Below, piece after piece: positions 1-7,968 of a DNA stretch of 61,270 bases. Under the pieces are notes generated by a model. The model did not search any database. It worked only from the letters and a program-made list of their open reading frames with translations, and was not told where the DNA came from. Origin of the DNA: an uncultured Pseudomonadota bacterium (lineage in GTDB: Bacteria > Myxococcota_A > Bradymonadia > Bradymonadales > Bradymonadaceae); contig CATLTV010000006.1 in the NCBI GenBank assembly GCA_950059285.1, positions 1 through 61,270 on the forward strand. The letters are read 5' to 3'. The first letter of the stretch is position 1. Every line of letters begins with the position of its first letter. The position numbers were made by a program, and so were the translations under genes.

Positions 1-138
1 AACAGGCCGCCCCTTTTGTGTTGGAACTTGCGTTGATACAGGATGTCTCATTGATCAAGTGGTTGTTCTTGTCCTAGAATTGTCCTGTGAAATTCTGGTG
101 CGTGCGTGTTGAATTTTATTTTGTGAATGAGGTGAACT

Positions 139-1326
139 GTGAAGGCTTTTCAGTCTGTATCTGTGTTGTGTGTGTTGATGGCGATTGGTGGTGTTGCAGA
201 GCAAGCGCACGCAAAATGTCCTGGCAAGATCGATCTGGAGCAGACCACGCTTCAGAGTGATGCGGTTGTGTTTGGTAAGGTCGCAGAGCTTGAGCCCGAG
301 GGCGAAACGACCTGGCGAGCTGAGCTGGAGGTTGAAAAAACCTACAAGGGCAAGATCAAGGAGGGGTCCACCATTGAGGTGTCATCACCACAGGGGGAGG
401 ATGAGGTTGATTGGCAGGCAGGCCAGCAAGTGATTGTATATCTTAATAAATCGACAGGTTCCTGGGCCACATCAAAGTGTGTGGGGAGCAAGCCTGTTGA
501 GGTTCAGCCGCTCGCAGCGGAGACCTCCAAGTTCTTTCCTGTCAAACCTGCCGATGCACCGCTTGAGTTGAAAGCGAGGAGGGCCTCAGCCATCTTCACA
601 GGAGAGGTCGTCGCAGCAGGTCGTGGATATGCAGGACGTTGGGATGGTGTGATGATCGAGGTCAAGGTCAAGGACGCCATCAAGGGGACAAAGCGCAACA
701 AGAAGATCAAGCTACGTCTCGACGAGGACTCCTGTTCAGGTGGCAAGAAGCGCAACCTCCTGTCTGATGATGATCTGCTGGCAGGAGATCTTGAAGCCCC
801 CTTTAAAGAAAAGGAGAGCTACCTCTTTTTTGCATACGATGAGGCTCCACATCAGGTGATGTTATGTCATGAGAACATGGCTCCGCTCGCCAGCGCCAGT
901 GATGACGTCTCCATGCTCAAGACGATGTGCAAGAAAGGGCGCTGTCAGAGCGGACATGATGCGGTGACATCGTTGCGAAAGAAGATCAAGGCGGGTGTGG
1001 AGAGCAACACGATCAACAGCTTGAAGACGTGCGCAAAGCAGTTCCCCCTGTACAGCAAGGATGGTGCGATTACAGACCTCTCCTTGCATGTGCGAATTCA
1101 GCCTGCGGGCAAGGTTGAGCTGTTGAATGTGGAGTCCAAAGGTACACTGCAAGATGGCAGTTTATATGGAAAACTTGGCCAGTGTATGCAGCAACAACTT
1201 GAGCAGTGGAGCATCTATGAGCAGGATGGTCGCCCCGATCTTGAGGCCAAGGTTGAGCTTCAGATGAAGGAGGCGAGCAGGGGTCCTAAGGTTGAGCGCT
1301 CAGATGTGTTGTTGTTTGGTCGGTAA
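139..1326 (+). CDS. Secreted TIMP/NTR-like protein with AgmX-like C-terminus
   Basis: A 395-residue protein that begins with GTG behind a GAGG ribosome site. Residues 1-25 form a signal peptide ending near AHA, so it is exported. Two segments (about 26-125 and 145-265) resemble each other and the netrin/TIMP-like fold seen in many secreted bacterial proteins: each starts with a phrase of the type 'DAVVFGKV' or 'ASAIFTGEV' and contains a 'YKGKIK' or 'IKGTKRNK' strand pair and a late Cys. The last ~100 residues (GKVELLNVESKG... then a conserved Cys and Trp) recall the AgmX/PglI C-terminal domain of myxobacteria. The function is unknown; it is probably a periplasmic or surface binding protein. 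The gene stands alone and is followed by a long palindrome. Confidence 0.8.
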   Translation: MKAFQSVSVLCVLMAIGGVAEQAHAKCPGKIDLEQTTLQSDAVVFGKVAELEPEGETTWRAELEVEKTYKGKIKEGSTIEVSSPQGEDEVDWQAGQQVIVYLNKSTGSWATSKCVGSKPVEVQPLAAETSKFFPVKPADAPLELKARRASAIFTGEVVAAGRGYAGRWDGVMIEVKVKDAIKGTKRNKKIKLRLDEDSCSGGKKRNLLSDDDLLAGDLEAPFKEKESYLFFAYDEAPHQVMLCHENMAPLASASDDVSMLKTMCKKGRCQSGHDAVTSLRKKIKAGVESNTINSLKTCAKQFPLYSKDGAITDLSLHVRIQPAGKVELLNVESKGTLQDGSLYGKLGQCMQQQLEQWSIYEQDGRPDLEAKVELQMKEASRGPKVERSDVLLFGR

Positions 1327-1371
1327 GTTGTTGTTATTATTGTTGTATTGGTATTGAGCGGGTGCCCTAAC

Positions 1372-1425
1372 GGCAAGTCAAAGGGGCGAGCGCTGGCTAG
1401 CCAGCGCTCGCCCCTTTGACTTGCC
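1372..1425. terminator. 54-bp perfect palindrome, probable terminator
   Basis: Two 27-base arms meet at CTAG with no spacer, 45 bases after the stop of the TIMP-like gene and just before the LRR gene. As RNA it would form a very stable GC-rich hairpin. There is no long T-run after it, so termination is inferred from position and from similar elements elsewhere in the window. Confidence 0.7.
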
Positions 1426-1443
1426 TGTCATGGAGGTTGATTT

Positions 1444-3123
1444 ATGAGTGGAGAGGAGCTGTTTGGAAACCTTCGCAGCGTGCTTGAGGGTAAGCCCAGT
1501 GGAGAGCGCTTTGATGTGCTCATCGACATGATTGAGGGAGCCATGGGTGAGGTCGATGAGGGCCTTATCTGTGCGCAGTGGATTCCTTATGCGGAGCGCA
1601 AGCTTGAGAGTTGGCCTGATATGACACGTCGTTGTCGAGAGGAGCGACTCAAGAGGCTTGAGCAAGAAGACGTGTTGTGGGCGTCGCTGGTGCGTAATCT
1701 TGATTATGGTGAGGGTACATTGTCACTCAAGAGGGCGAAGCTTGTGTGCGAGGCCACGCATCTTTCAGGTATCACATGTCTTGATTTGCGTGACACTACA
1801 GTGCGTTGGGATGTGTTGCACGAGTTGGCCGAGAGTTCTCCCTTTCATCTCAAGCATTTTGCGTTGAGGAAGTCGACCTCAAGTGGTTCAAAACCAAAGG
1901 ATTTAATACCATTGTTTACATCGCCGCTGCTCGCGAATTTGGAGTCGCTCGCGCTGACTTTTTGGCGAGGATTCAATGGTAAGGCGCTGGGTGCGATGCT
2001 GGAGAACTTGCCGCTTGCATCGCTCAAGCGGCTGGATCTTAACGGGACGCATATTGGTCAAAAGGGTTTGGCGAGGTTGTTGGCGTGTACGCAGCTTGAG
2101 AACCTTGAAGAGTTGGATCTTGGTGGGTTGTCCTTCTCCAAGCAGGTGTACAAGGTGTTTGCAGAGGTGACGCACTTCAAGCGCTTGCGACAGATAGGTT
2201 TGTTTGCCTGTGGGTTTGAGATTGGGATGCTTGATGACCTTGAGCAGATTGAGCACTTCAGGAACCTTGAGTTGATTGACTTGAGGGGAAATATCGTGGA
2301 GCAAGATGAGCTGAAAAAACTTTGCGATGTGAGTAGTTATCCTAACCTCAGGACGTTGTTTTTGGAGTGTGACACTATCCCCGAGGGAGGGTTGCGTACA
2401 CTGTTTGAGTCGGAGTGTTTTGAGAATCTGGAGACGTTACATTTAAGCGAGCCAAAGATCACCAAAGAGACGTTTCCCGAGCGCGTTCATATGCCTGAAT
2501 TGCGCACGCTTATCATGTATCGGGCAGGTGTGGAGATTGCAGGTTGGAAGGCGTTGACGGAGACCTCGTTCTGGCCCACGTTACACACGCTTCATATGCC
2601 TTATGTGATGGCCACGTCTGTGGCAAAGCAAAGCGATTCATGGGGTGGTGTCAGGTATCAGGTTGCACGAGCGCAAAACAAGGCGTTGTTATCATTGATG
2701 TATGCGGAGCCCTTGCCTGAAGAATTGGAGGAGTTGAACTTGAATGGCCATCCTGTCGACGAGGAGTTGATGGCGTTGTTAATGCAACAGAGCTGTGCTT
2801 CGTCGCTACGAAGCCTGTATTTTGATTCTTTTGCCGAGCAGGCGGTTTATATTGAGCACCGCGAGTGGGCGGATGATGGTGCGCTGATGGCATTGGCGAG
2901 GAGTGATTGCTTTACGCGATTGTACAGAATGAATGTGTGCGCGGATCAGGTGAGTGAGGATGTTTTGTATGAGGTTGCAGTGTCAGCGGGGCTGCCAGCG
3001 CTGCGCGAGATTTATGTGCATCCAGAAGAGAAGGAGCGCGCTTACAATTACTGGGCACCTAATCGAGAGCAAGTGCGTGTAAGGCTTCGTGCGCGTGTGC
3101 CGTCGCAGATTGCATTGTATTAA
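1444..3123 (+). CDS. Leucine-rich-repeat protein
   Basis: A 559-residue protein with a clear GGAGG site 8 bases before ATG. From about residue 110 onward it carries LRRs of the ribonuclease-inhibitor type (phrases such as LKRLDLNGTHIGQKGL, LEELDLGG and LELIDLRGNIV), with an N-terminal ~80-residue helical cap. No signal peptide or membrane segment is visible, so it is likely cytoplasmic and a protein-binding scaffold. The N-terminal cap resembles that of the second LRR protein at 16428-17510 (a shared segment around IPY...SWP), which makes the two paralogues. The repeats become irregular after residue ~420. No partner is evident from the neighbours. Confidence 0.85.
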   Translation: MSGEELFGNLRSVLEGKPSGERFDVLIDMIEGAMGEVDEGLICAQWIPYAERKLESWPDMTRRCREERLKRLEQEDVLWASLVRNLDYGEGTLSLKRAKLVCEATHLSGITCLDLRDTTVRWDVLHELAESSPFHLKHFALRKSTSSGSKPKDLIPLFTSPLLANLESLALTFWRGFNGKALGAMLENLPLASLKRLDLNGTHIGQKGLARLLACTQLENLEELDLGGLSFSKQVYKVFAEVTHFKRLRQIGLFACGFEIGMLDDLEQIEHFRNLELIDLRGNIVEQDELKKLCDVSSYPNLRTLFLECDTIPEGGLRTLFESECFENLETLHLSEPKITKETFPERVHMPELRTLIMYRAGVEIAGWKALTETSFWPTLHTLHMPYVMATSVAKQSDSWGGVRYQVARAQNKALLSLMYAEPLPEELEELNLNGHPVDEELMALLMQQSCASSLRSLYFDSFAEQAVYIEHREWADDGALMALARSDCFTRLYRMNVCADQVSEDVLYEVAVSAGLPALREIYVHPEEKERAYNYWAPNREQVRVRLRARVPSQIALY

Positions 3124-3135
3124 GAGTAAGTTTCA

Positions 3136-3169
3136 AAGCCAGGACCAGGGGTGGTCCTGGTCCTGGCTT
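3136..3169. terminator. Hairpin between convergent genes
   Basis: 14-base arms (AAGCCAGGACCAGG and its complement) around a 6-base loop, between the LRR gene and the convergent small gene at 3187. Probably a bidirectional terminator. Confidence 0.7.
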
Positions 3170-3186
3170 GCAATGGGTGTGAGTGT

Positions 3187-3453
3187 TTATTTTGTTGCGG
3201 CCCATTTGCGGATCTCGGTACGGAACCATTCGTCAGCAGCTTCCGTCCATTTGTAGTTGTCACGCGCATACTTCATGGTGGCTTTTTCGATGTCTGTATA
3301 GGTGTTGCCATCCTTGACTTCGGCCATGAGTTGTTCTGCATCGGCCTTGGAGATGCGGCCATCGCCAGCGCCTTCCACAGCCTTGTCGCAAAACTCAAGA
3401 ATGCCACGATCGTACTTCACGCCATCGATCATTTTGTAATAACTTTCGCTCAT
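3187..3453 (-). CDS. Small conserved protein, EF-hand-like segment
   Basis: An 88-residue acidic soluble protein with a textbook AAGGAGG site before its ATG. The sequence has the form KMIDGVKYDR..., an acidic turn GDGRISKADAEQL that resembles one EF-hand loop, then NTYTDIEKATMKY and a C-terminal WFRTEIRKWAA. I recognise this as a widespread small family in marine and delta-type proteobacteria without an assigned function. The single EF-hand-like loop suggests metal binding, but this is not proven. It is transcribed divergently from the orphan at 3569. Confidence 0.85.
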   Translation of the reverse strand: MSESYYKMIDGVKYDRGILEFCDKAVEGAGDGRISKADAEQLMAEVKDGNTYTDIEKATMKYARDNYKWTEAADEWFRTEIRKWAATK

Positions 3454-3568
3454 GATGTCCTCCTTTAGACATTTCGGTTACATTGGTATGTACTGTTGTG
3501 ACAGTCATTTTAGTGGCATTGGCTTGAAATGCAATGTTAAAAAAGAGTTCATTGGCGAGGGTTTGTGT

Positions 3569-4123
3569 ATGATTGGTGAGTTCAGAGCGAGTGTGGACGG
3601 TATCAAGAAGAGCCAGGATAAGATGGTGTGGATGTTCTGGAGCTATTTGCTGTTGGATCAAAATCATCAACCTGCGGCCACACACCAGCTTGAGCGCCTC
3701 TTTAGTCAGGAACGTTATCATGGCGCATCCATGATGGAGTGGCTCTCCTTTGTCTCGGAAGGTTTTGACAGTCTGGCGCAGCGTCTGGAGCTGCTTGACC
3801 AGCACCACGAGGCGCGTCGTATTGAGTCCCCCCGTGAGTGTGCAGCGAGCTTTTTGGCGGCGTGGCTCTGGCAGTGTATGCTCAATAAACATGAGCGTTA
3901 TCGCGATGCAGACTTGCATGTGAGCCTTGGGTTGGGTCATGGTCGAGCGCTGGTGATGGAGTGGGATTTTCGCGCGCGCCCAATGGGGCGGCATATCCAG
4001 ATCGTGCAGGGAAGCCTTGATGTCGGTCAGTTTAATACACACGCTGCCTTGAGTGGATTTCCAGGTCTTCCAGAGCATTGCGCCTGGCCACCAAGCTTGC
4101 GTGAAGTTGAGGAGGACTTGTGA
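3569..4123 (+). CDS. Hypothetical protein, no recognised family
   Basis: The open frame extends back to 3452, but that would overlap the start of the divergent gene. The ATG at 3569 (MIGEFRAS) gives 184 residues, follows a purine-rich GCGAGGG stretch and leaves a normal 115-base divergent promoter gap. The protein is rich in Trp, His and Gln, has no signal peptide or membrane helix, and I recognise no domain. The ATG at 3488 is an alternative start. Codon use matches its neighbours, so I think it is a real gene, but this is less sure than most. Confidence 0.6.
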   Translation: MIGEFRASVDGIKKSQDKMVWMFWSYLLLDQNHQPAATHQLERLFSQERYHGASMMEWLSFVSEGFDSLAQRLELLDQHHEARRIESPRECAASFLAAWLWQCMLNKHERYRDADLHVSLGLGHGRALVMEWDFRARPMGRHIQIVQGSLDVGQFNTHAALSGFPGLPEHCAWPPSLREVEEDL

Positions 4124-4357
4124 CGATAAACTTGCGACACACTCCTGTTCGTGATGAAGATGGAATGTGGTGATCTGTGATGGTCACCCTGTGAACTTCT
4201 GGAGTGCTTGAGCTGTGTGGTCTTTTTTCTGACTGTACATGAGGTCAAACCATGGTTGGGAGGACACATTATACATGTGTAAGAATGCGTTTAAACTCAG
4301 GACCAGGGAGGGTTTTTTAGACGTGTTCCAAGTTGTTTATTTTGGAGATGATGCATC

Positions 4358-6151
4358 ATGTTGCTTTCTGATATCCAGCCTGGCTATCGCATCGCGGACC
4401 GTTATGAAATTCAAACCCCTCTTGGTGATGGTGGTTTCTCTCGCGTATACAAGGGGGTCCAGCTTGGTATGAGCCGTGCCGTGGCCATCAAGGTCATGAC
4501 ACCTCGTCTTGAACACCTCCCTGCCGAGCAGCACGATGCCGTGCGCCAAAACTTTGCGCAACGCTTTGAGCAAGAAGCACAGGTCCTCTCCCAACTTCGT
4601 GAACCCTCCACGGTGACCGTACACGATTACGGGGTTGAGCAGGGCGTCCCCTACATGATCCTTGAGCTGGTGGAAGGCACCTCGCTTGAGCAAATCTCAA
4701 AGACCTTCCCCATGGAGCCCATTCGCGTGTGCAAAATCCTCAAGCAGGTCCTTCAGAGCCTGCGTGAAGCGCACTTTCATGGCATCTTGCACCGCGATAT
4801 CAAGCCCGCAAATATCATGGTTTTCTCGCATATGGGCGAGCATGATCGGGTGAAGGTCCTCGATTTTGGAATGGCCAAAATCTACCATGGAAACCAGTCG
4901 ACAAGCCCCTCCGTCGAGCTTGATATGCTCGTGGGTACGCCGCGTTACATGGCTCCCGAATTGATTCGAGAGCCCGAGCGAGCCTGCCCCGCAACAGATC
5001 TCTATAGTGTGGGTCTTGTCTGCTACGAAATGCTCGTGGGCAAACCTGCCTACCCAGGAAAAGACACCACATCACTTATCTCTGCACAACTTGACCCACA
5101 GTCGATCAAGCTCCCCGAGGATTGTGATGTGCCTCACTCCTTGCGTGAAATTGTCGACGGTATGTTGCAAAAATCGCTCGCGTTCCGATGGGCCACCACG
5201 GACGATGTGCTTGATGTGCTTAATGAAGAGGTCTTGCCTGCGTTGAGTAAATCTACACAAGCACCTTCACTGTCGCTCAATGCGCCCAAGCCCTCGTTGT
5301 CGCTCAACCCCACAAAACCTTCGTTATCACTCAATCCTAAAAAGCCCTCGTTATCTATTGATCCGCCAAAACCTTCGCTGTCACTCAAGATGACAAAACT
5401 TCCTCCCGCAGCGCCCAGCGGACCTGCCAATGAAGATGTCACTGTTCCACGAATGACCGCCATTCAGGAGAGTGAGGCCAGCGAGGTTGAAGACGAAATC
5501 CTGATATCTTCCAATGTGATGCTCACTGAGGCTGATGAGGAAGAGTTTGTGCAAAGCTCCCTCACCATTCCTATCCCCGATGACATTCGACAGAAGCTTG
5601 TCTCCTCAAGTCAGGATGAGGATCATCGTGAGCAACTTGATCAGGCTGTGCAGGAAGCACAACAACAAGCCTACAGAGAGCAACAGCACTCCTCCCTTTT
5701 GCCCGGGCCTCCAAAACACAGCGTGGCTCGCCCGTTGCAATCCATGACAACCTCGCAGCCCATTGATGTCTCAAGGTTTCCTGACCGCAAGAAGATCGAA
5801 TCTGCACATAATGTCGCCGCCCCTCTTGATCCGTTGCCGCTAAGTTGGGATGACAACGAGGTTACTCCGCCGCCACCTCAGGCCGATAAACAGCAGAAGG
5901 TGATCGTGTTGGATGCTCCCTCGGGGCGACATCCTGCCGCACACTCAAATCACCCCTTGACGGATAGCCAACCTGCTCACAACATGAGCGCTGATAATTC
6001 GCAGAGAGACACATCCAATACACACGCCATTGATACGCCTGTAAATGCCACGTTGCTTCAACAGCAGCGCAAGCAACGCATGCTTCTTGTGGCTCTGGTG
6101 GCTGCGATTGTGGTCGTCTCTGTGATCATTGCGGTGAGGCTCCTGTCATAA
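4358..6151 (+). CDS. Tail-anchored Ser/Thr protein kinase
   Basis: A 597-residue eukaryote-like (PknB-type) kinase. The glycine loop GDGGFSRV is at residues 23-30, the ATP lysine is K45 (AIK), the catalytic loop HRDIKPAN starts at 145 (base D147), the DFG motif is at 169-171, and GTPRYMAPE follows. All key residues are present, so it should be active. After the kinase domain (to ~290) come five ~9-residue repeats of the type KPSLSLN (303-345), a long acidic/Gln-rich linker, and a single C-terminal membrane segment (VALVAAIVVVSVIIAVRLL) with no domain beyond it. The kinase therefore faces the cytoplasm and has no external sensor. It starts a likely operon with two GHKL-type genes 40 and 58 bases apart. 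Confidence 0.95.
   Translation: MLLSDIQPGYRIADRYEIQTPLGDGGFSRVYKGVQLGMSRAVAIKVMTPRLEHLPAEQHDAVRQNFAQRFEQEAQVLSQLREPSTVTVHDYGVEQGVPYMILELVEGTSLEQISKTFPMEPIRVCKILKQVLQSLREAHFHGILHRDIKPANIMVFSHMGEHDRVKVLDFGMAKIYHGNQSTSPSVELDMLVGTPRYMAPELIREPERACPATDLYSVGLVCYEMLVGKPAYPGKDTTSLISAQLDPQSIKLPEDCDVPHSLREIVDGMLQKSLAFRWATTDDVLDVLNEEVLPALSKSTQAPSLSLNAPKPSLSLNPTKPSLSLNPKKPSLSIDPPKPSLSLKMTKLPPAAPSGPANEDVTVPRMTAIQESEASEVEDEILISSNVMLTEADEEEFVQSSLTIPIPDDIRQKLVSSSQDEDHREQLDQAVQEAQQQAYREQQHSSLLPGPPKHSVARPLQSMTTSQPIDVSRFPDRKKIESAHNVAAPLDPLPLSWDDNEVTPPPPQADKQQKVIVLDAPSGRHPAAHSNHPLTDSQPAHNMSADNSQRDTSNTHAIDTPVNATLLQQQRKQRMLLVALVAAIVVVSVIIAVRLLS
5264..5393 (+). repeat. Five tandem PKPSLSLN-type repeats in kinase linker
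   Basis: Five in-frame ~27-base units encode KPSLSLN-like peptides with Ser/Leu alternation (last copies SLSID and SLSLK). They lie just after the kinase domain. The regular Ser spacing could make this a phosphorylated or protein-binding tail; that is inference. Confidence 0.85.
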
Positions 6152-6191
6152 CCTCACCGCCTTGTCTCCACATCAAGAGCCACGGTGAGTT

Positions 6192-7910
6192 ATGTCCAAT
6201 GAAGAAGGTATAGTCGAAAACCTTGTCACGCAGTTTAGTTCCGCCTGGGACTGTTTGCGTGAGCTTGTCCAGAATTCCATTGATGCAGGTAGTCCTCAGG
6301 TCGATGTCTGGACCGAGTTTGAACGTGGTGACTCCCACCAGGGTGTGATCGCCATTCATATTGATGACTTCGGCGAGGGGATGGATGAGCATATCATTGA
6401 TAATCAGCTCACAACCCTGTTTGCCTCGGCCAAGGAAAACGACCTGACCAAGATCGGCAAGTTTGGCATTGGCTTTGTCTCGGTATTTGCGCTCAAGCCC
6501 AAAGGCGTGCTCCTTCATACGGGTCGCGCGGGTGAATTCTGGGAGGTCTTCTTTCACGAGGACCGTTCATTTAGTAAAACACGCCTGGATTATCCCGTGG
6601 AGGGGACTCAAATCACTCTCTTCCTGGAAGGGGATTATCGCAAATACAAGTCATGTGTGCGTGATGTGCGCAGCACGTTACAGCACTGGTGCGAGCACTC
6701 CGAGACCGAGATCTCATTTGAGGACCGCTCACCTGAAGAAGGCACCTTCCCGGAGCTTGAGTCGATCAATGCACCCTTTGTCGTTGAGGGTGACTGCTTT
6801 ACGCATGTCAAACACCAGGGCACGGAGATGGTCATCGCCTACACCAGCTCCCCTCATTACGGGTTTTATAACCGAGGTCTGGCGCTTGCGTACTCTCGTC
6901 ATGGTGAGGATTTGCTCTTTGAGCGCGCGCCGCGTTACAGACAAATTGGATTCAAGATCAAGTCGCGTTACCTGGAACACACGCTCTCACGTGAAACGGT
7001 CATGCGTGATGTGAACTATGAAAAGGCAATGGCGCTGCTTGATCAGGCTGCGAACAATGAGTTGCTTTTATCACTGCTATCCGAGATCGAGACGCTGGTC
7101 GCACAGGAGCAATGGGTGCACAGAGATGCACAGCGCTACATGCACCTGATGTCCATCTTGCAACATGAGCCGCCTTCAGTGCGTCTTAAATGCAGTCAAC
7201 ACAAGATCTTGAGGACATTAAGCGGAGAGCCACTCTCTCTTGAACATGCTTATCAGGTCTGGGAACGTGATGGTCGATTGCTATTTTCTCAGGAGATAAG
7301 CTCACTTACAGCACGACTTCACACCATGGGTGTCCCTGTGATTTACGGCGACGCTGCCGATTTTTCAGGCGCATTTGGCGCTCCGCTCAGGTTGTTTGAC
7401 CATTATGCGTCAACTGTGATTGCGCCAAAATTATCGAGTAAAATCAAAGGGATGTTGATTCAGGTTGGCTTTGGTATTGAAGATGCTCAGAGCCAGATGC
7501 GCAGGAGCCTTGCTGCTCCCGACGAGGCATTCCTCCCCGTCATCCTTCATGAGCAGGTTTCGTCAGAGCACGCGCAGTTGCTCGCTTCTGCAAGTGAGTT
7601 GCTCAGCCGCATTGAGGCTGGCTATGATCACCTGACGTTGTGCGAGATGGACGCCTATGTCGAGGAGTCTCCCTTGTTTGTGATCGCGCGTGAACTGTCT
7701 CCATTCATGGCTCGTCCGCCCGCAAATCTCAAACACAAGAAGGGAATGCAAGTCGCTGTGAACAGGGAACACCCATTCTTCAGAGAGCTTGAGGTCCTGA
7801 TGCCAAGACAGCCCCAGATGGCAGCTTATATGCTGGCCAAGAATTTGTTGTTACGCACGGATCGCTTGCTTGAACGCGACCTGGCGCTGATGGCACAGCT
7901 ACGCGGCTAA
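6192..7910 (+). CDS. HSP90-like GHKL ATPase
   Basis: A 572-residue protein with an intact GHKL nucleotide site: N-box ELVQNSIDAG (E24, Mg-binding N28, D31), G1 box DDFGEGM (from D58) and G2 box GKFGIGF (G89-G94). The middle part holds YNRGLAL and, near R267, LSRET, which corresponds to the catalytic SRE loop in the HSP90 middle domain. It is slightly shorter than HtpG (about 620) and diverges strongly in its last 250 residues, so it is an HSP90-like protein and not a housekeeping HtpG. It is cytoplasmic. It sits between the Ser/Thr kinase and the 1305-residue pseudo-GHKL gene, and probably works with both. Confidence 0.9.
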   Translation: MSNEEGIVENLVTQFSSAWDCLRELVQNSIDAGSPQVDVWTEFERGDSHQGVIAIHIDDFGEGMDEHIIDNQLTTLFASAKENDLTKIGKFGIGFVSVFALKPKGVLLHTGRAGEFWEVFFHEDRSFSKTRLDYPVEGTQITLFLEGDYRKYKSCVRDVRSTLQHWCEHSETEISFEDRSPEEGTFPELESINAPFVVEGDCFTHVKHQGTEMVIAYTSSPHYGFYNRGLALAYSRHGEDLLFERAPRYRQIGFKIKSRYLEHTLSRETVMRDVNYEKAMALLDQAANNELLLSLLSEIETLVAQEQWVHRDAQRYMHLMSILQHEPPSVRLKCSQHKILRTLSGEPLSLEHAYQVWERDGRLLFSQEISSLTARLHTMGVPVIYGDAADFSGAFGAPLRLFDHYASTVIAPKLSSKIKGMLIQVGFGIEDAQSQMRRSLAAPDEAFLPVILHEQVSSEHAQLLASASELLSRIEAGYDHLTLCEMDAYVEESPLFVIARELSPFMARPPANLKHKKGMQVAVNREHPFFRELEVLMPRQPQMAAYMLAKNLLLRTDRLLERDLALMAQLRG

Positions 7911-7968
7911 TTTGGGTTTGGAATGTGTTCTTAATTGCTCTCAACTGGTTTAATTTAAAGAGTTTTAT

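Noticed and set aside
1-138. Possible promoter or upstream gene at the left edge
   Set aside because: No gene end and no clear -35/-10 pair can be supported.
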